Positions 38,691 to 47,401 of a DNA stretch of 64,000 nt are shown piece after piece (positions within the stretch are counted from its first letter, which is position 1; the number at the start of each line of letters is the position of its first letter). The DNA is from Sphingomonas sp. 28-66-16 (GTDB lineage: Bacteria; Pseudomonadota; Alphaproteobacteria; Sphingomonadales; Sphingomonadaceae): contig NCGF01000009.1 of NCBI GenBank assembly GCA_002281485.1, positions 46,609 to 110,608 of the forward strand, written 5' to 3'. Position numbers and translations under genes: made by a program. The notes under the pieces were generated by a model that worked only from the letters and a program-made list of their open reading frames with translations, searched no databases and had not been told where the DNA came from.

Positions 38691-38989
38691 TGCACTCTCT
38701 CCCATTCGATTAAGCCGGCTGGACACGCATCCGGAATGGCTCTCGCCGAAACGAACTGGCGACGGTCTTCCGACGATTGCGCCCTCGCACGGGCAAACCA
38801 TCGCCGACAAGGCAAAAAGCTGTAACCGGGCGCCCGATTTTGCGCCGCAAATACTTGCCGGGCGCGCGGAAAGCTCGCAAAGCTGCTGGCAGAGTGACAT
38901 GCGCGCCGAGCGGGCGCACAAGCACCCGGCGCCCGAGGGCGCCAGTCAACTGACCGGCAGCATCCGGTCGACAGTGAGGGAGGATTATT
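38691..38989. other. 299-base intergenic region, divergent promoters expected
   Basis: It separates the divergent VOC gene and the SWIB gene. No conserved RNA or coding frame stands out. A GGGAGG ribosome site (about 38977-38982) serves the SWIB gene. Confidence 0.5.
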
Positions 38990-39280
38990 ATGGCGAAGGC
39001 AGCAACACCGGCAGGCGACAAGGCGGCGGCACCCAAGACCGGCGGAATCCACGCGCCCGTCCAGCCGTCACCCGAACTCGGCGCCATCGTCGGTAACGAT
39101 CGGCTGCCGCGGAGCGAGGTGATCAGCAAGATGTGGGAATATATCAAGAAGCACAATCTGCAGAACCCTGCCAACAAGCGGGAAATTCTGGCTGACCCGG
39201 CGCTCGAGAAGGTGTTCGGCAAGAAGGCTGTGTCGATGTTCGAGATGAACAAGCACATCGCCGCGCACGTCAAAGCCTGA
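38990..39280 (+). CDS. SWIB/MDM2-domain protein
   Basis: 96 residues. A Lys/Ala-rich N-terminus (AKAATPAGDKAAAPKTGG) precedes a SWIB/MDM2 fold (about 27-96) with LGAIVGNDRLPRSEVISKMW, YIKKHNLQNPANKREILAD and VSMFEMNKHIAAHV. The domain is best known from eukaryotic SWI/SNF chromatin remodellers and from chlamydial proteins. Bacterial stand-alone forms are sometimes fused to topoisomerase I and are thought to bind DNA or nucleoid components. It has a strong GGGAGG ribosome site and lies alone between the VOC gene and tRNA-Arg. Lysine-rich N-terminus is compatible with DNA binding. Confidence 0.93.
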   Translation: MAKAATPAGDKAAAPKTGGIHAPVQPSPELGAIVGNDRLPRSEVISKMWEYIKKHNLQNPANKREILADPALEKVFGKKAVSMFEMNKHIAAHVKA

Positions 39281-39315
39281 TCCAAGGGGGGCGCCTGGTT
39301 CCTCGCTGAGGGATT

Positions 39316-39392
39316 TGGTGCCCCCGAGTGGATTCGAACCACCGGCCTGCGGTTTAGGAAACCGTCGCTCTATCCGGCTGAGCTACGGGGGC
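39316..39392 (-). tRNA. tRNA-Arg (CCU)
   Basis: Reverse-strand cloverleaf with acceptor stem GCCCCCG/CGGGGGC, D arm TAGCTCAGCCGGATAGAGC, anticodon loop TTCCTAA (CCU), T arm GGTTCGAATCC, and encoded CCA at the 3' end (39316-39318). It decodes the rare AGG codon. Confidence 0.97.
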
Positions 39393-39502
39393 ACGCAGCG
39401 CCTGACTAGAGTCTGGCCGATAATCGGTCAACGCGCGAACCGCGCGGATACGACACAAGCGCCTTGACCACCGCGCCTTCGGCCTGCTCGCCGCAGCGGC
39501 GG

Positions 39503-39931
39503 TCAGTTCTGCATCGACGGCGGAATGACCGGGAGCGGCAGCCGGGCGATCGGGATGCCTTCCTCGATCAGTTCGCGGGCTTCGGCGACGCTCGCCTCGC
39601 CGTGGATGGCGGCGGCGGTTTCCTCCCCCAGATGCATCGCCCGGGCCCGATCGGGCAGGCTTCGGCCCACCCATTCCGATGACTCGAGCAACTTCGCCTG
39701 GGCACTGGCGAGCTCGGCGAGCAAGCTGGCGCGATCGTGCGGCGCTACCTCGCCGCCGCGATTGCCCTTTGCGGCGATGTTCGGCGCCATCACCGCCTTC
39801 TCGATCGTTGCATCGTCGCAGATCGGGCAGCGAACCATCGCCGCCCGGCGCTGTTCCTCGAAAGCCGCCGACGAGGCGAACCACGCCTCGAAAACATGCG
39901 CCGCCGCGCAGCGCAGATCAAACACGATCAC
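39503..39931 (-). CDS. DUF1178 family protein
   Basis: 142-residue cytoplasmic protein of the DUF1178 family, function unknown. It has the family's IVFDLRCAAAHVFEAWFASS start, a CxxC pair in RCPICDDATIEKAVMAPNI and the C-terminal HGEASVAEARELIEEGIPIARLP-type region. With VFDLRC Cys, the CxxC pair could form a zinc site. It overlaps the nitrilase gene in ATGA and is the last gene of a comF-grxC-nitrilase-DUF1178 operon. Confidence 0.9.
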   Translation of the reverse strand: MIVFDLRCAAAHVFEAWFASSAAFEEQRRAAMVRCPICDDATIEKAVMAPNIAAKGNRGGEVAPHDRASLLAELASAQAKLLESSEWVGRSLPDRARAMHLGEETAAAIHGEASVAEARELIEEGIPIARLPLPVIPPSMQN

Positions 39932-40752
39932 GGCGCGCGCTCCACCGGGGGGATGGCCCGTCGGTGGTCGATGACCGGAATACGCATACGCACATCGGCA
40001 ACCCTATCGAGATCGAGCTCGGCAAAGCCCAGACCGGGCACCTCCCCCATATCGAGCAGCACCGTGCCCCAGGGATCGATCACCAGCGAGTGACCATAGG
40101 TCGCGCGACCGTCGGCGTGAATACCGGTCTGTGCGGCGGCAACCACGAATGCGGCCGATTCGATCGCGCGAGCGCGCAGCAGAACCTGCCAATGGGCGGC
40201 GCCAGTCGGCTGCGTGAAGGCGGCTGGCACCGACAGGATCGTCGCGCCGGCAGTGCTGAGCGCCCGATAGAGATCGGCGAAGCGCAGGTCGTAACAGATC
40301 GAAAGACCGAGCCTGCCAGCGGGCGTATCGACCAGCATCGCTGTCTCGCCGCTGCTGTAAGCGGCTGATTCACGCCAACTTTCGCCGGTCGGCAGGTCGA
40401 CATCGAACAGATGCAGCTTGTCGTATCGCGCGCGGATCGCACCCGCCGGATCGATCACGAAGCCGCGATTGGCCAGCTTGCCGTCATCGCGCCGAAGCGC
40501 GAGCGACCCGAGATGCACCCATAGGCCATGCGCCTGCGCGGCCTCGCGAACCGCTGCCAGAACAACATCGTCCGCTTCGGACCTGATTGAGCCGTCGGCG
40601 CGCCTTCGGTCGCGATCGACCAGGCCCGACATCTCGGGGGTGAACAGCATAGTAGCGCCGGCGGAAGCGGCCGCGCCGATCGCATCGACGATGATAGAGG
40701 CATTGGCGGCGGGATCGATCCCGCTCGTCATCTGCAGCAGCGCGATCTTCAT
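39928..40752 (-). CDS. carbon-nitrogen hydrolase (Nit1/Nit2-type amidase)
   Basis: 274-residue nitrilase-superfamily enzyme with the Glu-Lys-Cys triad: Glu40 in FTPEMS, Lys in RARYDKLHLFDVD, and Cys in LSICYDLRFADLYR. The sequence around the triad matches the Nit1/Nit2 branch that repairs deaminated glutathione. Neighbouring grxC (glutathione-dependent) agrees with a glutathione-linked role. ATGA overlaps occur with both grxC and DUF1178. Confidence 0.93.
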   Translation of the reverse strand: MKIALLQMTSGIDPAANASIIVDAIGAAASAGATMLFTPEMSGLVDRDRRRADGSIRSEADDVVLAAVREAAQAHGLWVHLGSLALRRDDGKLANRGFVIDPAGAIRARYDKLHLFDVDLPTGESWRESAAYSSGETAMLVDTPAGRLGLSICYDLRFADLYRALSTAGATILSVPAAFTQPTGAAHWQVLLRARAIESAAFVVAAAQTGIHADGRATYGHSLVIDPWGTVLLDMGEVPGLGFAELDLDRVADVRMRIPVIDHRRAIPPVERAP

Positions 40753-41006
40753 GCCGCGAGCAGGGAATCGAGCTTTCCGTCGTGCTCCAGTGCGGCCAGA
40801 TCGTCCGATCCGCCGACATGAACCCCGTCGATGAATATTTGCGGCACGGTTGCCGCGCCAGACGCTCGCTCGATCATTTCGGCCCGTTTGGGGCCGCCCA
40901 GCGTGATATCATGTTCCTCGACGGAGACTTGCTTGCTGCTGAGCAGCCGCATCGCCCGCGAGCAATAGGGACAGAACGCCTTGGTGTAGATTTCGACACG
41001 TGCCAT
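40749..41006 (-). CDS. grxC: glutaredoxin 3
   Basis: 85-residue dithiol glutaredoxin with active site CPYC at residues 12-15, EEHDITLGG, the TVPQIFIDGVHVGGSDDL cis-Pro region and a DDLAAL helix. Uses glutathione to reduce disulfides. Second gene in the comF-grxC-nitrilase-DUF1178 operon, 31 bases after comF. Confidence 0.97.
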   Translation of the reverse strand: MARVEIYTKAFCPYCSRAMRLLSSKQVSVEEHDITLGGPKRAEMIERASGAATVPQIFIDGVHVGGSDDLAALEHDGKLDSLLAA

Positions 41007-41037
41007 GCCTCATCATGGTGGTTCGGCCCGCCTGTTG

Positions 41038-41769
41038 TCAATTGTTGTCCCCCTCGCCGAGGACGCGTGCCCAGCACAGGATGGTGACGCTGGCCGCCCC
41101 GGCACCGAGCAACAACCGGGTACAGGCGTCGCTGGTTGCGCCGCTGGTATACACGTCATCGACGAGGATGATCGCCTGGCCGGCGAGCGAGTGGCGTCGC
41201 GCTGGCGCGATCGCGAAGGCGCCGCGAACGGCCTCGGCGCGCGCGCGTGCGCCAAGGCCGCGCAGCAGCGGCGTCGCGCGGCGGCGCCGGAGCGCATCGA
41301 GATCGACCGGCAGTCCAGTCGCTCGCGACAGCGCGCGGGCGATCAGCGCCGCCTGATTGAAACCGCGCTGCCACAGCCGCCAGCGATGGAGCGGGACCGG
41401 GACGAGCAGGTCGGCGGTTTCGGGGATCAGCCGGCGCATGAGCCTTGCCGCCGTCTCGGCATGGCCCGTGCGCCCGCCATATTTGAGTCTCAACGCTAGC
41501 GTGCGGGCGACGTCGCCATAAGCAACTGCAGCGCGAATGCCGGCATGGCGCGGCGGCGTCGCCAGGCACTCGGCACAAACGGCTCCCTCGCCGCGATCAA
41601 AGGCGAAGGGGCGATGGCATGCCGCGCACCATGGTGGCCCGAGCAAGTGCAGGCTGCTCCAGCAAGCGACGCAAAAGCGGTGATCTGCCTCGACGATCAC
41701 GCCGCACCCCGGGCACCGCGGCGGGAGCGCGAGATCGGTCACCCAGCGGAGCGGCGGCGGCGGTCGCAT
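41038..41769 (-). CDS. comF: ComF-family phosphoribosyltransferase-like protein
   Basis: 243-residue protein with an N-terminal zinc ribbon (CPGCGVIVEADHRFCVAC, then WCAACHRPFAF and CAECLA) and a C-terminal PRTase domain with the PRPP loop ILVDDVYTSGAT. In naturally competent bacteria ComF is linked to DNA uptake; elsewhere its role is unclear. It is the first gene of the reverse operon and divergent from the methyltransferase gene across 42 bases. Confidence 0.92.
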   Translation of the reverse strand: MRPPPPLRWVTDLALPPRCPGCGVIVEADHRFCVACWSSLHLLGPPWCAACHRPFAFDRGEGAVCAECLATPPRHAGIRAAVAYGDVARTLALRLKYGGRTGHAETAARLMRRLIPETADLLVPVPLHRWRLWQRGFNQAALIARALSRATGLPVDLDALRRRRATPLLRGLGARARAEAVRGAFAIAPARRHSLAGQAIILVDDVYTSGATSDACTRLLLGAGAASVTILCWARVLGEGDNN

Positions 41770-41811
41770 CGCCTCTTGTCGCCAAGCCGCTTGATCGGCA
41801 CAAGCCTACGC

Positions 41812-42648
41812 GTGGAACAGACCGACATCTTCGATCGCGCGGTGCGGCGGCGGCGGCGCGATCGCGCCGCGCCCGGTTTTGCCGACCATGATTTTGTTCG
41901 CCGCTTCATCGTCGAGGGGCTCGCCGACCGGCTGGCGGGCGTCACGCGCTCGTTCGAGGACGTGCTCGATCTCGGCTGCGCCGACGGCAGTTTCGTCCCT
42001 GAAAGCGCCCGCCGGGTCGCGCGGATCGACGCCGGCTTCGGCTTTGCCCGCCGGGCCGGCGGCATTCAGGCCGATGAGGACCGCCTTCCGTTCGCCGACG
42101 CCGCCTTCGATCTGGTCGTCTCGGCCGGGGTGCTCGACAGTGTCAACGATCTCCCCGGCGCGCTCGCGCTGGCCCGACGGGCGCTGCGGCCCGACGGACT
42201 CTTCCTCGCCGCGTTCCTGGGCGCCGGCAGCCTCGCGACGCTCAAGGCGGTCTTTCGAGAGGCCGAAGGCGATCGACCGGTCGCGCGCTTCCATCCGCTG
42301 GTGGATGTCCGCTCGGCGGGCGATCTGCTGGTGCGGGCGGGCTTTGCGCTGCCGGTCGCCGATACCGAGATGCTGACGGTGCGCTACCGCTCGCTCGGCA
42401 CCCTGCTCGACGATCTGCGCGGCATGGCCGCGACCAATCTGATGCCGGCACGGATCGGCCTGCGCCGCAAGACGCTGGCGAAGGCGGCAGAAAGCTTCGC
42501 GGCAAGAGCCGACGCCGACGGGCGCACCACCGAACAGTTCGAGATCGTCTTCATGACCGGCTGGGCGCCTGCTCCGTCACAACCGCAGCCGGCGCGGCGC
42601 GGCAGCGCGACGGCGTCGCTCGCCGCGGCGCTGCGCGCCAAGGGCTAG
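41812..42648 (+). CDS. SAM-dependent methyltransferase (NDUFAF5/BioC-like)
   Basis: 278-residue class I methyltransferase. The GTG start at 41812 gives EQTDIFDRAVRRRRRDRAA, the N-terminus typical of the alphaproteobacterial NDUFAF5 branch; a TTG at 41791 is also in frame. SAM-binding VLDLGCADGSF (motif I) and acidic QADEDRLPF follow, then VVSAGVLDSVNDLPGAL. NDUFAF5 hydroxylates an arginine of complex I, while BioC acts in biotin synthesis, so the substrate remains open. Divergent to comF and convergent with a ferredoxin-like gene. Confidence 0.85.
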   Translation: MEQTDIFDRAVRRRRRDRAAPGFADHDFVRRFIVEGLADRLAGVTRSFEDVLDLGCADGSFVPESARRVARIDAGFGFARRAGGIQADEDRLPFADAAFDLVVSAGVLDSVNDLPGALALARRALRPDGLFLAAFLGAGSLATLKAVFREAEGDRPVARFHPLVDVRSAGDLLVRAGFALPVADTEMLTVRYRSLGTLLDDLRGMAATNLMPARIGLRRKTLAKAAESFAARADADGRTTEQFEIVFMTGWAPAPSQPQPARRGSATASLAAALRAKG

Positions 42649-42691
42649 AGCGGGATTGCTGTGGATTGACTCACCAAAAGCTGCGGCATGT

Positions 42692-42716
42692 TTTTCGACT
42701 TCGCTCGAAAACGAGC
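42692..42716. terminator. possible hairpin terminator
   Basis: TTTTCGA (42692-42698) and TCGAAAA (42705-42711) can form a stem around CTTCGC; an overlapping GCTCG-AAAA-CGAGC hairpin competes. Located between the convergent methyltransferase and ferredoxin-like genes; no long T-tract follows. Confidence 0.3.
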
Positions 42717-42738
42717 GGGCGAGGTAAAGTGATCAACG

Positions 42739-43077
42739 CTAGCGCCGGTCTGCCGGGCCGGGCGACGCGACCAGGCCAAGATCGCCCGCCAGCGCGGCCA
42801 GATCGGCGCCTGCCGGCACGAGATGCCAGCGATCGGGCGCCCGGGCATCGACCAGCACGACGGCGCCGCGGGGACAGATTCCGAGACATTTGGTCTCGAC
42901 GATCCCGACGGGTGCCTTGCGAAACAGTTTCACGCCGAGCTGCTTGCGCAGCGCCTTGGCGAGCGGCTGGCGTTGCTTCTTGCCGAACCCGCCATCGAGC
43001 CGCTTCGAGCATTTCGCGCAGACGAGAATAGTTGCCGACCAGTTGGCCTTGACCCGCGCGTTCAGCTTGGTCGCCAC
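42739..43077 (-). CDS. thioredoxin-like 2Fe-2S ferredoxin
   Basis: 112-residue protein with the four-Cys pattern of the thioredoxin-fold 2Fe-2S ferredoxins: VCAKCSKRLDGG (CxxC) then TKCLGICPRGAV (CxxxC). The family includes the small subunits related to NuoE. A helix of basic residues lies between (QRQPLAKALRKQLGVKLFRK). It overlaps the upstream J-domain gene by 16 bases, so the two are coupled; the redox partner is unknown. Confidence 0.88.
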   Translation of the reverse strand: MATKLNARVKANWSATILVCAKCSKRLDGGFGKKQRQPLAKALRKQLGVKLFRKAPVGIVETKCLGICPRGAVVLVDARAPDRWHLVPAGADLAALAGDLGLVASPGPADRR

Positions 43078-43598
43078 TGGCGGTTTTCCTCGGCAACGCG
43101 GAGCACGTCATAGGCGGCCTGCACCGCCAGGAAGCGCTTCTCGGCTTCCTTGTCGCCGGGACGGAGATCGGGGTGCGAGGCCTTGGCAAGCCGCCGCCAG
43201 GCCAGCCGCACCGCCTCGAAATCGGCATCGGGTTCGAGCTCGAGCAGTTCGAGCGCGCGCATCTCGTCGCGCGAGCGCGATCCGTCACCGGGGCCGGCCC
43301 AGCTGTTGTGGCGCGACTCTGCATAGCCGGCCGTATCGCGATTTTCGGCGGCTTCGCGCTCGGCCGCTTCCTCTGCGCTGAGCCCTTCGAAATAATTCCA
43401 GCCGCGATTATATTCGCCGGCATGCTCCTGGCAGAAATACCAGCGCTCGGGGCTGTTGGGCGATTTCGGCGCGGGGCAATTGCCAGGCTCGGCGCAGCCA
43501 TGGCGGTCGCATAGCCGCACCTGCGTGGCTTCGCGGCCGCTGCCATAGCCGCGCCAGCGGGGGAAACCCCAGTCAACCGATCGAGTGCTTCGTGCCAT
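43062..43598 (-). CDS. J-domain (DnaJ-like) protein
   Basis: 178-residue protein with a C-terminal J domain (about 112-175) including HPDLRPGD, the HPD tripeptide that stimulates DnaK. The N-terminal part has Cys/His pairs (LCDRHGCAEPGNC, WYFCQEHAGEYN) that look like a zinc-binding knuckle. It starts divergent from the SulP gene. Overlap with the ferredoxin-like gene suggests a paired function, possibly in iron-sulfur handling, like HscB with HscA; this is inference. The J domain lies at the C-terminus, unlike classic DnaJ. Confidence 0.92.
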   Translation of the reverse strand: MARSTRSVDWGFPRWRGYGSGREATQVRLCDRHGCAEPGNCPAPKSPNSPERWYFCQEHAGEYNRGWNYFEGLSAEEAAEREAAENRDTAGYAESRHNSWAGPGDGSRSRDEMRALELLELEPDADFEAVRLAWRRLAKASHPDLRPGDKEAEKRFLAVQAAYDVLRVAEENRQWRPS

Positions 43599-43823
43599 GG
43601 CTGGTCACTTAGGCAAGAATGAAACGAATTGCCATGAGGAGCTGGTCACGTGGCGTCAAAATCGCCGGCGATCGGGCGGCGCGGCAGCTGCCGAGGCGCG
43701 CGCCGCGGCGCTTGGCGACAGCAACTATTTGTAACATTTTCAGGGGTTCCGGAGGCCATGCGCGGGCCGCATAACACGGGCGACCGACGGCCTGTCCGTC
43801 CGTGCCATGAACTGGAACCCTTG

Positions 43824-45404
43824 ATGTCTAACGTCCCCGCCCTCCTGTCGACCTGGCGGAGCGACCTCCCGGCATCGATCGTCGTCGCGCTGGTTGCGCT
43901 GCCGCTGTGCCTGGGCATCGCGCTCGCGTCGGGCGCGCCGCTCTTTTCGGGGCTGATCGCCGGAATCGTCGGGGGCATCGTCGTCGGCGTCGTTTCGCGC
44001 TCGCCGCTATCGGTCAGCGGGCCGGCGGCGGGTCTGACGGTGATCGTGCTCGAGGCGATCCAGTCGCTGCCGAGCTATCAGATTTTCCTGTCGGCGGTGG
44101 TGCTCGCGGGGATTCTTCAACTCGCCTTTTCGTTTTCGCGCGCCGGCATCCTCAGCGAGTTCGTGCCGTCTTCGGTGATCACCGGGATGCTCGCCGCGAT
44201 CGGCCTGATCCTGATCCTCAAACAAATCCCCCACGCGATCGGCTATGACCAGGACTTCGAGGGCAGTTTCGAATTCGCCACCGCCGATGGCAGCAACACG
44301 CTGGCAATGATCGGGACGAGTATCCGCCAACTCGTGACACCCGGCGCGGCGATCATCGGCGTCGTCTCGCTCGCCTTCCTGTTCTGGTGGGACAAGGCCC
44401 GGCCGAAGCAGGGGCCGCTGCGGTTTCTGCCGGGCCCGCTCGTCGTGGTGTTGATCGGGGTTGCCGGCAACGCCCTGCTCGCCGCCGTTCGGCCGAGTTG
44501 GGCGCTGGGACCGAAGCATCTCGTCCAGGTGCCCATCGCCGATGGGATCGAGGGTTTTCTCGGACTGTTCACCCTGCCCGACTTCTCCGCCGTCGGCACC
44601 GGCGCGGTATGGGTGACCGCCGCGACGCTGGCGATCGTCGCGAGCCTCGAATCGCTGCTGAGCATCAAGGCGGTCGACGAGATCGATCCCCGCCGCCGGA
44701 CCACCGACAAGAATTGGGAATTGATGGCGCAAGGCAGCGGCAACATCGTCTCGGGGCTGATCGGCGGGCTGCCGGTTACCTCGGTAATCGTGCGCTCGTC
44801 GGCAAATGTCGATGCCGCCGCCGAGAGCAAGGTGTCGACCGTGCTTCACGGCTTCTGGTTGCTCGTGTCGGTCGCGGTGATCCCGGCGGCGCTCAACCTG
44901 ATACCATTGTCGGCGCTCGCCGCCGTCCTGATCGCCACCGGGTACAAGCTGACCAAGCCCAAATTGTTCATCGACCGGTACCGGCAGGGCGTGACGCAGT
45001 TCGTGCCGTTCGTGGTGACGGTCGGAGCGATCCTGTTCACCGATCTGCTGATCGGGATTCTGATCGGCCTGGTGGTCGGCTTCATCTTCGTCGTGGCGCG
45101 CAACTTCCGGACCGCGATCACCTTCGCCGTCGACGGCAACGACTGCCTGCTGCGCGCGCGCCGCAACCTCTATTTCATCCACAAATACGAACTGCAAAAG
45201 GTGTTGGGCCAGGTGCCCGACAAGGCAGATCTGTTGATCGACCTTTCTTCGACCAGCTATGTCGATCTGGACAATATCGACGTCATCAACGCCTTCATCA
45301 AAGGCGCGCCGTATCGCGACATCAGGGTCACCGTCCGCGGCGACATCGCCGAACGCACCGCACCGATGATCAACGCACCGGCTTATGAGGTTCGTTTCGC
45401 ATGA
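43824..45404 (+). CDS. SulP-family anion transporter
   Basis: 526-residue inner-membrane transporter, about 10-12 membrane helices, with the SulP signature region (LSVSGPAAGLTVIVLEAIQ). Segments such as VVTVGAILFTDLLIGILIGL and IVASLESLLSIKAVDEIDP are typical. A short STAS-like cytoplasmic end (about 455-520) carries LIDLSSTSYVDLDNIDVI. It overlaps the following beta-carbonic anhydrase gene in ATGA. This pairing points to bicarbonate uptake with CO2/bicarbonate conversion on the inside. The start at 43824 matches the membrane topology. Confidence 0.94.
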   Translation: MSNVPALLSTWRSDLPASIVVALVALPLCLGIALASGAPLFSGLIAGIVGGIVVGVVSRSPLSVSGPAAGLTVIVLEAIQSLPSYQIFLSAVVLAGILQLAFSFSRAGILSEFVPSSVITGMLAAIGLILILKQIPHAIGYDQDFEGSFEFATADGSNTLAMIGTSIRQLVTPGAAIIGVVSLAFLFWWDKARPKQGPLRFLPGPLVVVLIGVAGNALLAAVRPSWALGPKHLVQVPIADGIEGFLGLFTLPDFSAVGTGAVWVTAATLAIVASLESLLSIKAVDEIDPRRRTTDKNWELMAQGSGNIVSGLIGGLPVTSVIVRSSANVDAAAESKVSTVLHGFWLLVSVAVIPAALNLIPLSALAAVLIATGYKLTKPKLFIDRYRQGVTQFVPFVVTVGAILFTDLLIGILIGLVVGFIFVVARNFRTAITFAVDGNDCLLRARRNLYFIHKYELQKVLGQVPDKADLLIDLSSTSYVDLDNIDVINAFIKGAPYRDIRVTVRGDIAERTAPMINAPAYEVRFA

Positions 45405-46057
45405 GACACTACAAGCAATTGCTGCTCGCCAACAAGGCATGGGCCGAGGAACTGACCGACGAGAATCCGGATTTCTTCAAACGGCAGATCGCCGGACAGC
45501 GTCCCGATTTCCTGTGGATCGGCTGCTCGGACAGCCGCGTCAGCCCCGAACAGATGACGATGACCCCGCCGGGCGGCATGTTCATCCACCGCAACGTCGC
45601 CAATCTGGTCAATACCGACGATCTGAACCTGATGTCGGTGCTGCAATATGCGACCGAGGTGCTCAAGGTCCGCCACATCATCGTCTGTGGCCATTATGGG
45701 TGCGGCGGCCTCCAGGCGACGCTGGCGGGCGGCACCCATGGCCCGGTCCAGGCGTGGCTCGAGAACGCCCGGGCGGTGCTCGATGCGCATCAGGCCGAAG
45801 TCCTTGGCCAATCGAGCGACGAGGCGCGGGTCAACCGGCTCGTCGAAGTCAACGTCCGCGACCAACTCGTCCAGCTTGCGCGCACCGAGCTGATCCAGGC
45901 GGCTTGGGCGCGGGGCCAGGAGATATTCCTGCACGGCTGGGTGTATGACATTCGCGATGGCCACATCAAACCGCTGATGGAAATCGACGCCGCGACCCCG
46001 CTCGACGCGATCGGCCGGCCAGACAAGGTACTCCACGCCACGACCGACGCCGCCTGA
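45401..46057 (+). CDS. beta-carbonic anhydrase (SulP-linked)
   Basis: 218-residue zinc enzyme with Cys42 and Asp44 in GCSDSRVSP and His98/Cys101 in GHYGCGG, so both zinc pairs are intact. It is coupled by ATGA to the SulP transporter. It differs from the stand-alone enzyme at 24061-24690 in length and neighbourhood. Presumed role: supply of bicarbonate to biosynthesis or pH control with the transporter. The rnpB gene lies 27 bases downstream on the other strand. Confidence 0.96.
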   Translation: MRHYKQLLLANKAWAEELTDENPDFFKRQIAGQRPDFLWIGCSDSRVSPEQMTMTPPGGMFIHRNVANLVNTDDLNLMSVLQYATEVLKVRHIIVCGHYGCGGLQATLAGGTHGPVQAWLENARAVLDAHQAEVLGQSSDEARVNRLVEVNVRDQLVQLARTELIQAAWARGQEIFLHGWVYDIRDGHIKPLMEIDAATPLDAIGRPDKVLHATTDAA

Positions 46058-46084
46058 GCGGCGGCGGCCGTCGCCGACGAAAAT

Positions 46085-46481
<397 letters not shown>

Positions 46482-46537
46482 CGCATCCGCCTACCGGCTT
46501 ATCTCGGCCGGCTCAAGCGGAAGCGATGCGCCTGAAT

Positions 46538-47305
46538 TCAGCGGATGGTGAAATCGAGAAAGCCCTTGAGGTGCGGCTCGGTCAGCTTGCGACGATTGAT
46601 CTCGAACACGCCGATGCCGTTGCGGCTGCCGTCGGGATTGCTGTTCCCCTCCACGGTGCGCAGCGCGCCCCCCTGAATCTCCTTGACGAAACCGGTATGG
46701 CCAAGCCCGCCGCCGTGATCGAGAATGAAGACGAAACCGGGCTTGACGCGCGCCGGATCGGCAAGCGCCTGAGCGGCCGTGACGATGCGCGCCGGGCTCG
46801 CGCTCTTGACCTTGTTCCAGGCGGCGAGGACGCCGCCGGTCTTGGGAAACGGATTGGCGATACCGCGTGTATCGGCGGCCTGCTTGAAGCAGAAATGGAC
46901 GAACGCCATGCACCAGAACAACCCCGGGGAGAGGCCGACCGAGGCCAGATATTTGTCGACCATCGGCCCCCGGTTCGACCCGAGCGGCACTTCCATCTGC
47001 CCGATCTGGGTGATCGCCACCGCCAGCGCTGCGCCGGCGATGCTGTCGTCGACCGCCGACACCTTCTGCGCGCCGAACAGCGCTCCCCAGGTGATCGGCC
47101 CCACCTTGCCATCGGCCAGCAGCGGCCGCCCGGCGGCATCGAGATTTTGCGACTGGAATTGCTTCACCAGGGATGCGACCGCGCGATCATAGCCGTTCGA
47201 GGGCTGCGCGAGATGGTACCCGCGATCAGCCAATTTGGCGATGATCGCCGCGACGATCGCTGCGTCTTGTTCACCGATGGTGATTAACCTGCCGGGATAG
47301 TCCAT
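46538..47305 (-). CDS. CHAP-domain peptidoglycan hydrolase with N-terminal binding domain
   Basis: 255 residues. The N-terminal part (about 20-80) resembles a peptidoglycan-binding module (YDRAVASLVKQFQSQNLDAAG, GKVGPITWGALFG). The C-terminal CHAP-like amidase part (about 110-255) has WCMAFVHFCFKQAA with the catalytic Cys, LDHGGGLGHTGFVKE with the His, and TVEGNSN. There is no signal peptide at the chosen ATG (47305, with GGAGGGG upstream), which fits a cytoplasmic or endolysin-like enzyme, or an exported one by another route. Next to another signal-less amidase gene on the same strand (96-base gap). Confidence 0.85.
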   Translation of the reverse strand: MDYPGRLITIGEQDAAIVAAIIAKLADRGYHLAQPSNGYDRAVASLVKQFQSQNLDAAGRPLLADGKVGPITWGALFGAQKVSAVDDSIAGAALAVAITQIGQMEVPLGSNRGPMVDKYLASVGLSPGLFWCMAFVHFCFKQAADTRGIANPFPKTGGVLAAWNKVKSASPARIVTAAQALADPARVKPGFVFILDHGGGLGHTGFVKEIQGGALRTVEGNSNPDGSRNGIGVFEINRRKLTEPHLKGFLDFTIR

Positions 47306-47401
47306 TGCCGCCCCTCCGTCTGCGACGCCCGGGCATTTACTTACGCTATTCGGGTCTGGATTGTTGAACAGATTGATCCGCAACAAGCCATGTTGGCCCG
47401 A

